Shown here: one piece after another, positions 24,811 through 32,881 of the stretch
How the letters are laid out: every line of letters begins with the position of its first letter
How positions within the stretch are numbered: position 1 is the stretch's first letter
Assembly: GCA_035468285.1 (NCBI GenBank)
Contig: DATISY010000007.1
Span: 1 to 64,000 of the forward strand
DNA from: PALSA-555 sp035468285
GTDB lineage: Bacteria > Actinomycetota > Acidimicrobiia > IMCC26256 > PALSA-555
Direction of reading: 5' to 3'
Length of the DNA: 64,000 nt
The notes under the pieces: generated by a model
Seen by the model: only the letters and a program-made list of their open reading frames with translations
The model's database searches: none
What the model was told of the DNA's origin: nothing
Position numbers and translations under genes: made by a program

Positions 24811-25709
24811 CCGGGTCCATCACCGACGTGCCCGGCCTCCGAGCCGGTCACCAGACCCGGGGCGCCACCGGCGTCACCGTCGTCCTCGCACCCCGCGGCA
24901 CCATCGGTTCCGGGGAGCTCCGCGGCGGGGCCCCCGCGACCCGGGAGCTGGCGCTCCTGGAGCCGGGCCGGACCGTCGAGCACGTCGACGCCGTCGTGTT
25001 CACCGGCGGGTCGGCGTTCGGGCTCGCGGTCGCCGACGGCGTTGTCGACTGGCTCGCCGAGCAGGGGCGTGGCTACCCGACGCGCGGCGGTCCCGTCCCG
25101 ATCGTCCCCACCGCAGCGATCTATGACCTCGTCGAATCTGGCGGGACCCATCCTGGGCCGGCCGACGGCCGCGCCGCCGCCGAGGCCGCCGACGCCAGCG
25201 TGCTCGTCACCGGCCGGGTCGGTGCCGGCGCCGGCGCGACCGTCGGCAAGTGGCGCGGCGCCGACTACGCCGTCCCCGGTGGACTCGGCTCGGCCAGCAC
25301 GACGGTCGGCGATGCGACCGTCGGGGCGCTGGCTGTCGTCAACGCCCTCGGTGATGTCCACGACGCCGCCGGGAACCTCCTCGCGGGGTCGAGCGCCCCA
25401 GCGGACGCCGAGTCGTTCCCCGACGTGACGCCGTTCGAGGGGTCCCCGGACCCGAACACGACACTGGTCGTCGTCGCCACCGACGCCCGTTGCTCCAAGG
25501 CGGACTGCTGGCTGCTGGCCCAGAGCGCCCAGCACGGGATCGCCCGGGCGGTGCATCCCGCCCACACCCGCCACGACGGTGATCTCGCGATTGCGCTCGC
25601 GACCGGTGCCGTGGAAGCCCACCTCGACCGGCTGCGGGTGGCGGCCACCGACGTCGTCGCGGCGGCGGTGCGCGACGCCGTCATGGCAAGGGATGATGGG
25701 TCCCGATGA
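24807..25709 (+). CDS. P1 family (DmpA-type) peptidase
   Basis: 300 residues resembling the S58/P1 aminopeptidases that process themselves before a Ser or Thr nucleophile. Family features are ITDVPGLRAGH at the start, FTGGSAFGL, GRVGAGAGATVGKW and VGALAVVNALGDV. The ATG overlaps the previous stop, and its own stop overlaps the next ATG, so it is inside a tight operon. I did not assign the nucleophile with confidence, and the substrate is unknown. Confidence 0.85.
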   Translation: MTGSITDVPGLRAGHQTRGATGVTVVLAPRGTIGSGELRGGAPATRELALLEPGRTVEHVDAVVFTGGSAFGLAVADGVVDWLAEQGRGYPTRGGPVPIVPTAAIYDLVESGGTHPGPADGRAAAEAADASVLVTGRVGAGAGATVGKWRGADYAVPGGLGSASTTVGDATVGALAVVNALGDVHDAAGNLLAGSSAPADAESFPDVTPFEGSPDPNTTLVVVATDARCSKADCWLLAQSAQHGIARAVHPAHTRHDGDLAIALATGAVEAHLDRLRVAATDVVAAAVRDAVMARDDGSR

Positions 25710-26302
25710 GCACGCTCGAGGTGTCGCCCGGATGGCCGTCCTTCGACGCGCTCGCCGCCGCGGCCGGAGCCTGCACCAAGTGTCCGCTGGCCCGGACCCG
25801 CACCCAGGTGGTGTTCGGGGTGGGGAGCCCCCACGCTGACCTGGTGTTCGTGGGGGAAGGCCCCGGCGCCGAAGAGGACCGCCAGGGGATCCCGTTCGTC
25901 GGCCGGGCCGGTCAGCTCCTCACCCGGCTCATCGAGGGGATCGGGCTCACCCGTGACGACGTGTACATCTGCAACGTCGTGAAGTGCCGCCCGCCGGGGA
26001 ACCGGGATCCGCTCCCGGTCGAGATCGAAACGTGCCGCCCGTACCTCGAAGCGCAGTTGGACTTCCTCGCGCCGACCGTCGTGGTCACGCTCGGGAACTT
26101 CGCCACCCGGCTGCTGCTCGGCACCAAGGAGGGGATCACCAAGCTGCGCGGCAAGGAGTTTCCGTACCGTGACGGCGAGGCGATCCTGATCCCGACCTTG
26201 CACCCGTCCGCGGTCCTGCGCAATGGCGGCACTGCGCTGGCGCAGGCCCGCGCGGACTTCGTGCTCGTCAAGCGCGCCGTGGCCCGCGCCCAGCCCGCGT
26301 GA
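25706..26302 (+). CDS. Family-4 uracil-DNA glycosylase (Fe-S)
   Basis: Removes uracil from DNA. The four probable 4Fe-4S Cys are C23, C26, C94 and C110 (ACTKCPLAR, VVKCRPPGNRDP, EIETC). Active-site motifs are GEGPGAEED and HPSAVLR. At 198 residues it has the usual family-4 size. The gene overlaps both neighbours by four bases; its place just before tsaE is recurrent in high-GC Gram-positives, perhaps for co-expression only. Confidence 0.94.
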   Translation: MSTLEVSPGWPSFDALAAAAGACTKCPLARTRTQVVFGVGSPHADLVFVGEGPGAEEDRQGIPFVGRAGQLLTRLIEGIGLTRDDVYICNVVKCRPPGNRDPLPVEIETCRPYLEAQLDFLAPTVVVTLGNFATRLLLGTKEGITKLRGKEFPYRDGEAILIPTLHPSAVLRNGGTALAQARADFVLVKRAVARAQPA

Positions 26303-26790
26303 GTGACGTCACCGTCGTGGCCGGGACGGCGGACGCGACCCGCACGGTCGGTCGTTGCCTCGCCCCGCTGCTGCGCGTCGGCGACGTCGTCGTCGTCGCC
26401 GGTGGGCTCGGCGCCGGGAAGACGACGTTCACGCAGGGCCTGGCCACCGGGCTCGGCGTCACCGACAGCGTCGTCAGCCCGACCTTCACCCTCGCCCGCG
26501 AGTACGAGGGCCGACTCCGGCTGGTCCACGTCGACCTGTACCGCCTCGACCGGGCCCAAGAGGTCCTCGACCTCGGCCTCGAAGACCTGGCCGACGACGC
26601 GGTCCTCGTCGTCGAGTGGGGCGACGTGGCCGCGGCGTACCTGAACCCCGAGCATCTCGAGGTGCGCCTGACCCCGGCGGTCGGCACCGAGGCGGCCGCA
26701 GACGAGCAGCGGATGATCGCGATCACCTGCCATGGCCGGTCCTGGATGCCCCGCGCGGACGCGCTGGCCGCTGCCGTCGGAGGGACGTGA
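26299..26790 (+). CDS. tsaE: tRNA t6A synthesis ATPase TsaE
   Basis: ATPase of the bacterial threonylcarbamoyl-adenosine (t6A37) complex. The Walker A motif GGLGAGKT lies at 35-42, followed by VVSPTFTLAREYEG and the acidic VEWGD. At 163 residues it is normal in size. It overlaps the glycosylase and tsaB. Confidence 0.95.
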   Translation: MSDVTVVAGTADATRTVGRCLAPLLRVGDVVVVAGGLGAGKTTFTQGLATGLGVTDSVVSPTFTLAREYEGRLRLVHVDLYRLDRAQEVLDLGLEDLADDAVLVVEWGDVAAAYLNPEHLEVRLTPAVGTEAAADEQRMIAITCHGRSWMPRADALAAAVGGT

Positions 26791-27482
26791 TGCTCCTGCT
26801 CGCCATCGACACGTCCACCCCCCGCGTGGCGGTCGCGATCGGCGAATTGGGCCGGGTTCGCGGCGAGGTCGCCCTGTCCGGCCGGCGACGCCACGCCGAG
26901 CAGCTCGCCCCGGCCATCGCGTACCTCTGCGAGCAGACCCAGGTCGAGCTCGGCCAGCTCGCCGCCGTCGCCGTCGGCGTCGGGCCGGGCCTGTTCACCG
27001 GTCTCCGGGTCGGCGTGACGACCGCCAAGATCATGGCCCAAGCGCTGCGAATCCCCGTCGTGCCGGTCCCGAGCCTGGACCTCGTCGCGTACCCGTTGCG
27101 GCACAGCTCCCGGCTCGTCGCGGTGGTGCTCGACGCCCGCCGCCGCGAGGTCTACTCCGCGCAGTACCGACCGGTGCCGGGCGGTGTCCAGCGGACATCC
27201 GAGTACGCCGTCGGCCCCGCCGACGACCTCGTCGCGGACCTCGCCGTCCGAGGCGAGGAAGTCCTGCTCGCCGGGGACGGGATCGACCGCAACCGAGACG
27301 CGTTTGCCACCCTCGACCGTGCCGAGGAAGCCGGAGCCGCCTTCGACGCGCCGAGCGCCACCGCGCTCGTCGAGCTGGCGAGCGGCCGTGTCGAGCGTGA
27401 GGAGTTCGAATCGCCCTACGACGTCCGGCCGCTGTACCTGCGGGCCAGCGACGCGGAGCTGGCCTGGGAGCAGGCCCGGTGA
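26790..27482 (+). CDS. tsaB: tRNA t6A synthesis scaffold TsaB
   Basis: An ASKHA-fold partner of TsaD. MLLLAIDTSTPRVAVAIGE and GVGPGLFTGLRVGV are diagnostic. It has 230 residues from ATG 26790, which shares a base with the tsaE stop. The frame is open upstream inside tsaE, but only this start gives the family N-terminus. rimI overlaps the 3' end. Confidence 0.95.
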   Translation: MLLLAIDTSTPRVAVAIGELGRVRGEVALSGRRRHAEQLAPAIAYLCEQTQVELGQLAAVAVGVGPGLFTGLRVGVTTAKIMAQALRIPVVPVPSLDLVAYPLRHSSRLVAVVLDARRREVYSAQYRPVPGGVQRTSEYAVGPADDLVADLAVRGEEVLLAGDGIDRNRDAFATLDRAEEAGAAFDAPSATALVELASGRVEREEFESPYDVRPLYLRASDAELAWEQAR

Positions 27483-28024
27483 CGGTCACCGCGCCGCTGA
27501 CGGTCTACGTCGTGCCGATGCGGCGCCGGCACCTGCGCTCTGTGCTGCGCATCGAGGCACTCGTCTACCCCCGCCCGTGGAGCCACTCGCTGTTCCTGTC
27601 CGAGCTCGCGTTGCGAGGCTCGCGTGCATACTTCGTCGCGCGCGTGGGACGCGACGTCGTGGGCTATGGGGGGATCATGATCAACGGCGACGACGCCCAC
27701 ATCACCACCATCGCGGTGGACCCTGTCCACCACCGCCGCCAGATCGGCACCCGGTTGCTCCTCGTCCTCGTGCGTGAGGCGCTGGCGCGCGGCGCCCGGC
27801 ACCTCACGCTCGAGGTTCGCCTCTCGAACCACGCGGCCCAGGACCTGTACCGCCGGTTCGGGTTCGGACCGGTCGGGGTCCGCAAGAACTACTACCAAGA
27901 GACCCACGAGGATGCGCTGGTCATGTGGGTCCACGAGATCGACAGCAGCGAGTACGGCGCGCTCCTCGCGGCGCTCGAGCGTGGCATTGCCGGCGACACG
28001 CTCTACGACGAGCGCCGGTGGTGA
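27479..28024 (+). CDS. rimI: Ribosomal-protein-alanine N-acetyltransferase RimI
   Basis: GNAT-fold N-acetyltransferase classically acting on the N-terminal Ala of bS18. The acetyl-CoA site is HRRQIGTRLLLVLV, and LEVRLSNHAAQDLYRRFGF is the conserved C-terminal segment. It lies between tsaB and tsaD with four-base overlaps, the standard actinobacterial order. A C-terminal extension of about 25 residues after MWVHEID is present. Confidence 0.93.
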   Translation: MTVTAPLTVYVVPMRRRHLRSVLRIEALVYPRPWSHSLFLSELALRGSRAYFVARVGRDVVGYGGIMINGDDAHITTIAVDPVHHRRQIGTRLLLVLVREALARGARHLTLEVRLSNHAAQDLYRRFGFGPVGVRKNYYQETHEDALVMWVHEIDSSEYGALLAALERGIAGDTLYDERRW

Positions 28025-29034
28025 CGACGGGGGTGTCCGCTCCGATCTTGGGGATCGAGACGTCGTGTGACGAGACCGCGGCGGCGGTCGTCGCCGAGGG
28101 CCGCGTCGTCCAGTCCTCGATCGTGTCGAGCCAGGTCGACCTCCACGCCCGGTTCGGGGGTGTCGTCCCGGAGATCGCCAGCCGGGCGCACGTCGACCTC
28201 ATCGGCCCGGTGATCGCCGAGGCGCTCGGCGAGGCCACGGTGGACCTCGACGGGCTCGGCGCCATCGCTGCGTGCCGCGGCCCGGGACTCGCCGGCGCCC
28301 TGCTCGTCGGCGTCAGCGCGGCCAAGGCCCTCGCCCTCGTCACCGGGTTGCCGTACGTCGCGGTGAACCACCTCGAAGCGCATCTGTACGCCGCGTGGCT
28401 CGAGGAGCCCGACCTCGAGCCGCCCCTCGCGGTGCTCGTCGTCTCCGGGGGGCACACCCTGGTCGTGATCATGGAGCGCCACGGCCAATACCGGGTCGTG
28501 GGCCAGACGGTGGACGACGCCGCCGGCGAGGCGTTCGACAAGGTCGCCCGGCACCTCGGGCTCGGCTACCCGGGCGGTCCCGCCATCGACGGCCTCTCGA
28601 CCCACGGCGACCCCGAGGCGATCCGATTCCCGCGTGCCATGCGGGGGGAGCCCGACCTCTCGTTCGCGGGACTCAAGACCGCCGTGGTCACCCACCTGCG
28701 CCGGCACCCCGACGCGCCCGTCGCCGACGTCGCGGCCTCGTTCCAGGCTGCCGTCGTGGACCAGCTCGCCGACAAGCTCCTCGCCGCCGCCGACGACGCC
28801 GGTGCCTCGACACTGGTCCTGGGGGGCGGGGTCGCAGCCAACTCGGCGCTGCGGGCCCGGGTGGCCTCCCGCGCGGCCGACACCGGACGGCGGGCGTTCC
28901 TGCCCCCACCGGTGCTCTGCACCGACAACGCGGCCATGATCGCCGCGGCGGCCTGGTGGCGGCTCGACGCCGACGGCCCGACGCCGCTCGACGACGGGGT
29001 GGACCCGACCCTCGGGCTCCCCTCGATCAGCTGA
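28021..29034 (+). CDS. tsaD: tRNA t6A transferase TsaD
   Basis: Transfers the threonylcarbamoyl group to A37 of ANN-decoding tRNAs. The metal His pair lies in VNHLEAHLYAAW (H117, H121), with GIETSCDETAAAVV at the start and GGGVAANSALR later. It has 337 residues from GTG 28021, which overlaps the rimI stop. It completes the tsaE-tsaB-rimI-tsaD set. Confidence 0.97.
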   Translation: MTTGVSAPILGIETSCDETAAAVVAEGRVVQSSIVSSQVDLHARFGGVVPEIASRAHVDLIGPVIAEALGEATVDLDGLGAIAACRGPGLAGALLVGVSAAKALALVTGLPYVAVNHLEAHLYAAWLEEPDLEPPLAVLVVSGGHTLVVIMERHGQYRVVGQTVDDAAGEAFDKVARHLGLGYPGGPAIDGLSTHGDPEAIRFPRAMRGEPDLSFAGLKTAVVTHLRRHPDAPVADVAASFQAAVVDQLADKLLAAADDAGASTLVLGGGVAANSALRARVASRAADTGRRAFLPPPVLCTDNAAMIAAAAWWRLDADGPTPLDDGVDPTLGLPSIS

Positions 29035-29048
29035 TCCCGGACGCGGGC

Positions 29049-29077
29049 TTGCTGGCCTCCGCCGGGCACGGTATGTT
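29049..29077 (+). promoter_or_regulatory. Probable groES promoter
   Basis: TTGCTG (29049-29054) and TATGTT (29072-29077) are separated by 17 bases, and the CIRCE operator begins six bases downstream. A start point near 29084 would put the operator at the start of transcription, where HrcA normally blocks. Confidence 0.5.
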
Positions 29078-29082
29078 GATCG

Positions 29083-29109
29083 CTGGCACTCCTACCCGCC
29101 GAGTGCTAA
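29083..29109 (+). promoter_or_regulatory. CIRCE operator (HrcA-binding site)
   Basis: The inverted repeat has arms CTGGCACTC (29083-29091) and GAGTGCTAA (29101-29109) with a nine-base spacer. The right arm is a perfect match to the CIRCE consensus and the left arm differs at its first and third bases. HrcA binds such sites to repress groE and dnaK operons until heat shock. Confidence 0.92.
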
Positions 29110-29147
29110 TTGCCGCAGACGTTTCGACGCCCCAGGAGGCGCTCCCC

Positions 29148-29441
29148 ATGAAGTTGCAGCCGCTCGAGGACCGCATTGTCGTCCGGTCGAACGAGCCCGA
29201 AGAGACCACGGTCAGCGGGCTCGTCATTCCGGACACCGCCAAGGAGAAGCCCCAACAGGGCGAAGTGCTCGCCGTCGGTCCCGGCCGGCGCTCCGAGCAG
29301 ACCGGCGAGATCGTCCCCCTCGACCTGAAGGTCGGTGACACCGTCGTCTACTCGAAGTACGGCGGGACCGAGATCACCGTCGACGGTGAGGACCTGCTCA
29401 TCCTGACCAGCCGCGACGTCCTCGCGAAGGTCCAGAAGTAG
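29148..29441 (+). CDS. groES: Co-chaperonin GroES
   Basis: 97-residue lid of the GroEL chamber. KLQPLEDRIVVR, the mobile loop near EETTVSGLVIPDTAKEKP, and YSKYGGTEI are typical. ATG 29148 follows a good Shine-Dalgarno (aggagg). A CIRCE element lies 39 bases upstream. groEL does not follow: the next gene is convergent and a hairpin separates them. Confidence 0.98.
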   Translation: MKLQPLEDRIVVRSNEPEETTVSGLVIPDTAKEKPQQGEVLAVGPGRRSEQTGEIVPLDLKVGDTVVYSKYGGTEITVDGEDLLILTSRDVLAKVQK

Positions 29442-29460
29442 CTCCCGCCACTCGTTACGT

Positions 29461-29490
29461 CGCGACCCCCGGCTGAGCCGGGGGGTCGCG
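29461..29490. terminator. Bidirectional terminator hairpin after groES
   Basis: CGCGACCCCC at 29461 pairs with GGGGGTCGCG ending at 29490, with a further GGC/GCC in the middle and one unpaired G. It lies between the convergent groES and acyl-CoA ligase genes and can serve both strands. There is no T run. Confidence 0.7.
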
Positions 29491-29495
29491 GCGCG

Positions 29496-31124
29496 TCATG
29501 CCGTCTCGGCGACGCGGGCGGCGGCGGTCGCGCGGGCCCAGCCGTAGTCGACCTTGCCGTTCGGTCCGCGCCGGATCTCGTCGACGACCACGATGTGACG
29601 GGGCCGCTTGAACCGGGCCAGCGCCGCACCCGCGGCCTTGAGCTGCTCGGGATCGACCGTCGCTCCGGGCTCGGCGGCGACGACCGCGGTGACCGCCTCG
29701 CCCCACCGGTCGTCGGGGACACCGACCGCGACGCAGTCGGCGATGGTCGGGTCCAGCTTGATGGCTTCCTCGACTTCCTCGGGGTAGATCTTCTCGCCGC
29801 CGGAGTTGATGCACACCGAGCCTCGACCGAGGAGCGTGATCGTCCCGTCGTCATCGACGGTCGCCCAGTCACCAGGGACGGAGTACCGCGCGCCGTCGAA
29901 GACCCGGAAGGTGGCGGCCGACTTGCCCGGGTCCTTGTAGTACCCCGCGGGGAGGTGCCCGCCGAGGGCCAGCATGCCCTGCTCGCCCGAACCGGGTCGC
30001 ACGTCGCGCCCGTCTTCGGTCAGGACCTTGGTCCGAGGACCGACACGGAACCGCGCCGTTCGGGCTGTGTCACCGGGTGCGGTGATGCTGCTCGCGAAAC
30101 CGATGCCCTCGCTCGATCCGAGGCTGTCCAACAGCAGCATCGGTTGGCGGGCTTGCAGCTCGGCCTTCAACTCGGCGCTCCAGATCACCCCGCTGCTGAT
30201 GATCAACCGCACGGCCGAGAGGTCATATGGCTCCCCGCGCCCCTCGGCCTGTTCCAAGGCCCGCACCATGGGCTTCGCGAAGGCGTCTCCCACGATGGCC
30301 AGCTGGGAGACCTGCTCCCGAGCGACGGTCCGCCAGAGCTCGTCGGCGTCGAAATGACGGCTCTCGAGCGTCACGATGCTGCCGCCGAGGAACAACGACT
30401 GGATCGTCGTCATCGCGCCAGTCCCGTGCATCAACGGCGACGCCGGCAGATGCGTGGGGGACAAGCCAGACGCGGCGATGCGAGCCGCCGCGGCCCCCGC
30501 ATCCGCCGACGTGTCGGGGAGCGTCTCGCCGAAGAGCGGGTACGTGTTCTCCCCCAACGACCCGTAGAAGTCCTCGTTGCGCCACATGACACCCTTGGGC
30601 ATCCCCGTCGTACCGCCCGTGTACAGGAACCACAGGTCGTCGCCTGACCGCCCGATCCGGGGGGCGGGCTCGTGGGCGGCGAGCAGCGTCTCGAACGGCA
30701 CCGCGCCCTCGAGCAGCGGACTCCCGTCGTCGACCTGGACCACCAGGCGAAGCTTCGGGAGCCGGTCGCGGGCCTCGGCGACGTGCTCCGCCAGCGTGCC
30801 GTGGAAGACCAGCACCTCGGCGTCGGCGTTGTCGAGCAGGTAGGCGAGCTCGTCGGCGAGGTACCGGTAGTTCACGTTGACGTGCACCGCCCGTGCCTTC
30901 AACGACCCGTACATCGCCTCCATGAACTCGTTGCTGTTGTAGAGGTACAACGCGACTTTCGAGTCGGGCTGCACACCGTGCGCGGCCAACGCCCCGGCGA
31001 ACCGGGACGCCCGCTCGTCGAACGCCGTCCAGGTGTGGCGCCGTTCGCCCTGCACGATGGCGGTGCGGTCGGGCAAGGCATCACAGACCGATTCGAAGAC
31101 CGTCGCAAGGTTCCAGTTGGGCAT
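29496..31124 (-). CDS. Acyl-CoA synthetase (FadD-like AMP-forming ligase)
   Basis: Activates a carboxylic acid to acyl-CoA through an acyl-adenylate. The AMP-binding motif YTGGTTGMPKGVMW resembles FadD-type ligases of lipid and sterol breakdown in mycobacteria. The C-terminal subdomain has GRGSVCINSGGEKIYPEEVE and ends in PNGKVDYGWAR, whose Lys should be catalytic. It has 542 residues from the ATG at 31124, preceded by cgggag and a TATGCT box. The specific acid is unknown. Confidence 0.9.
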   Translation of the reverse strand: MPNWNLATVFESVCDALPDRTAIVQGERRHTWTAFDERASRFAGALAAHGVQPDSKVALYLYNSNEFMEAMYGSLKARAVHVNVNYRYLADELAYLLDNADAEVLVFHGTLAEHVAEARDRLPKLRLVVQVDDGSPLLEGAVPFETLLAAHEPAPRIGRSGDDLWFLYTGGTTGMPKGVMWRNEDFYGSLGENTYPLFGETLPDTSADAGAAAARIAASGLSPTHLPASPLMHGTGAMTTIQSLFLGGSIVTLESRHFDADELWRTVAREQVSQLAIVGDAFAKPMVRALEQAEGRGEPYDLSAVRLIISSGVIWSAELKAELQARQPMLLLDSLGSSEGIGFASSITAPGDTARTARFRVGPRTKVLTEDGRDVRPGSGEQGMLALGGHLPAGYYKDPGKSAATFRVFDGARYSVPGDWATVDDDGTITLLGRGSVCINSGGEKIYPEEVEEAIKLDPTIADCVAVGVPDDRWGEAVTAVVAAEPGATVDPEQLKAAGAALARFKRPRHIVVVDEIRRGPNGKVDYGWARATAAARVAETA

Positions 31125-31150
31125 GGTGCTCCCGGATCGATGTCGGCGGG

Positions 31151-31156
31151 AGCATA
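31151..31156 (-). promoter_or_regulatory. -10 element of the acyl-CoA synthetase gene
   Basis: TATGCT on the minus strand, 26 bases before the ATG. It overlaps the opposing TACGCT box by two bases. Confidence 0.5.
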
Positions 31157-31160
31157 CGCT
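31155..31160 (+). promoter_or_regulatory. -10 element of the NUDIX gene
   Basis: TACGCT ends six bases before GTG 31167, so the mRNA should have no leader. Together with the minus-strand box it forms one short two-way promoter. Confidence 0.5.
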
Positions 31161-31166
31161 CGCCTC

Positions 31167-31865
31167 GTGGCGGCGAAGCGGGGAGGCCAGCAGCGCATCC
31201 CCCGTCCGCCCTCGGCGCGCCCCGGGGACCTCGCCCCGTGGGCGCACCTCGACCCCGACGAGCGGCGCTTCAACCTCGCCGACGTCCGAGAAGCCTGCCG
31301 GCGCCTGCCCCCACCGCACCGGCCGGTGCCGCCACCGACGGCGCGGCCCGCCGCGGTGCTCGTCCCCATCTTCGACGCCGACGGGGAGGCCCGGGTCATC
31401 CTCACCAAGCGGCCCGAGACGATGCCGTCACATCGGGGGGAGATCGCCTTCCCCGGCGGCAAGCTCGAGACGGAGCGGGACGGGTCGCTCCGCGACGCCG
31501 CGCTGCGCGAAGCCAACGAGGAGATCGGCCTCGACCCGAAGGGCGTCGACATCGTCGCCGAGCTCGACAGCCTCACCACCGTCGCGTCCCGGTTCGTCCT
31601 CACCCCGTTCGTCGGGCTCCTCTCGGGGCACCCCGAGCTGCACCGCGACCCCTCAGAGGTCGTCCGGATCTTCGACGTCCCGATCTCGGAGCTGCTCCGC
31701 GACGACGTCTACCGTGAGGAGCGCTGGGACATCCCGGCCGACCTCGGCATCAGCCCCGGACGGGACCGGGCCATCCACTTCTTCGAGCTCGCCGGCGAGA
31801 CCGTGTGGGGCGCCACCGCCCGGATCCTCGCCGGCTTCCTCGCCCATCTCACGGCGGGGCGATGA
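31167..31865 (+). CDS. NUDIX hydrolase, probable CoA pyrophosphatase
   Basis: 232 residues. The NUDIX box runs from GGKLETERDG to LREANEEIGL, and it is preceded by LTKRPETMPSHRGEIAFPGG, the extra motif that marks CoA/acyl-CoA-hydrolysing members (NudL/NUDT7 type). GTG 31167 is chosen because the promoter box leaves no room for a start further upstream. Divergent to an acyl-CoA ligase, so a joint role in CoA turnover is plausible. Confidence 0.87.
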   Translation: MAAKRGGQQRIPRPPSARPGDLAPWAHLDPDERRFNLADVREACRRLPPPHRPVPPPTARPAAVLVPIFDADGEARVILTKRPETMPSHRGEIAFPGGKLETERDGSLRDAALREANEEIGLDPKGVDIVAELDSLTTVASRFVLTPFVGLLSGHPELHRDPSEVVRIFDVPISELLRDDVYREERWDIPADLGISPGRDRAIHFFELAGETVWGATARILAGFLAHLTAGR

Positions 31866-31945
31866 GCCCCCCGCTTGGGCCTCCAGCCGACCCGCAGGCG
31901 AGCCGACACTCTCCCGAGGGCCATTCGAGCCCAGGAGGCGCGTGC

Positions 31946-32776
31946 ATGCAGACCCAGACCCGCGACGGCGGCGCTCCTCGCCGGGCCCGTCCCACGCGAC
32001 GAACGCGACGCGGCTGGTGGGGCGTCGCCGGGGCGATCGTCGCGGGCGCGCTCGGGCTGACCGCCTGCGTCACACCCGCCCCCCCACCGGTCGGGTCCGG
32101 GACCATCATGGGCCCCAGCACGCTCACCGCGGCGCAGATCGCGGCGTACGTCTGTGCCGTCGGACGATGCGCCACCTGGCTGCCCGAGATCTCACCGCAG
32201 CAGATGGCCCAGCTCTACATCGACGAAGGGAACGTCGTCGGCGTCCGGGGGGACATCGCCTTCGCCCAGTCCGTCCTCGAGACGGGATGGTTCGCGTTCC
32301 CCGGCTCCTCGCCCCAGAACACCGTCCCGCTGCCCGCGCCCGGCGACACCACGTTTCCCACCTCGGGGGTGCTCCCCCGGGACCACAACTACGCCGGGAT
32401 CGGCGCGTTCCCGGGCAGCACCGTCTACATGCGCATGCCCACCCCCACCGACGGGATCCGGGCCCAGCTCCAGCACCTCCGCAACTACGCCGACGCGACC
32501 TCGCGCCACGACAACCTCGGCGCCCCCTTCGAGGCCCGCCCCGGCTACGACGCCAACGCCTTCGACCACTTCCTCTATAAGGGCCAAGCCCCCCGCTGGA
32601 TCGATCTCGACGGCCGCTGGGCGGTCCCGGGCACCACCTACGGCCAGACCATCCTCAGCATCTACAACAACATGCGCACCTATGCCGGCCTCGCACCCAT
32701 CTCGGCGTCTGGTCTCAGCGCCTCGTCGCTCCTCACCACCCAAGAGCTCCAAGCCACCACGACCAACCGGCACTGA
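31946..32776 (+). CDS. Glucosaminidase-domain lipoprotein
   Basis: 276 residues. A basic N-terminus is followed by a hydrophobic segment and the lipobox LTAC (Cys41), so it is probably lipid-anchored outside the membrane. The rest matches the N-acetylglucosaminidase fold used in peptidoglycan turnover: EISPQQMAQLYIDEG, then FAQSVLETGWFAF with a likely catalytic Glu, then NYAGIGAFPG. ATG 31946 has a strong Shine-Dalgarno (aggagg, 31933-31938). An upstream ATG at 31862 in frame is less likely. Confidence 0.85.
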   Translation: MQTQTRDGGAPRRARPTRRTRRGWWGVAGAIVAGALGLTACVTPAPPPVGSGTIMGPSTLTAAQIAAYVCAVGRCATWLPEISPQQMAQLYIDEGNVVGVRGDIAFAQSVLETGWFAFPGSSPQNTVPLPAPGDTTFPTSGVLPRDHNYAGIGAFPGSTVYMRMPTPTDGIRAQLQHLRNYADATSRHDNLGAPFEARPGYDANAFDHFLYKGQAPRWIDLDGRWAVPGTTYGQTILSIYNNMRTYAGLAPISASGLSASSLLTTQELQATTTNRH

Positions 32777-32842
32777 CCCACCACCGCGACCGGCGGGGCG
32801 GAGCCCTTCACCGCGGTCGCCGGTCCAGAACCGGGGTGGCGG

Positions 32843-32848
32843 TACCAT
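32843..32848 (+). promoter_or_regulatory. -10 element of guaB3-guaA
   Basis: TACCAT lies 33 bases before GTG 32882, leaving a short leader with gaggag. Confidence 0.4.
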
Positions 32849-32881
32849 CGCCCTTCTGGCAAGACGGGCGTGAGGAGCGAC

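Noticed and set aside
25706..26302. Possible defence-island signal from a stand-alone uracil-DNA glycosylase
   Set aside because: The neighbours are housekeeping t6A genes, and the enzyme has the normal family-4 active site; no defence genes are nearby.
32777..32842. Inverted GCGACC/GGTCGC pair before guaB3 considered as a riboswitch or terminator
   Set aside because: Only six exact pairs separated by over 25 bases; no purine-riboswitch core was seen, and the likely transcript begins downstream.
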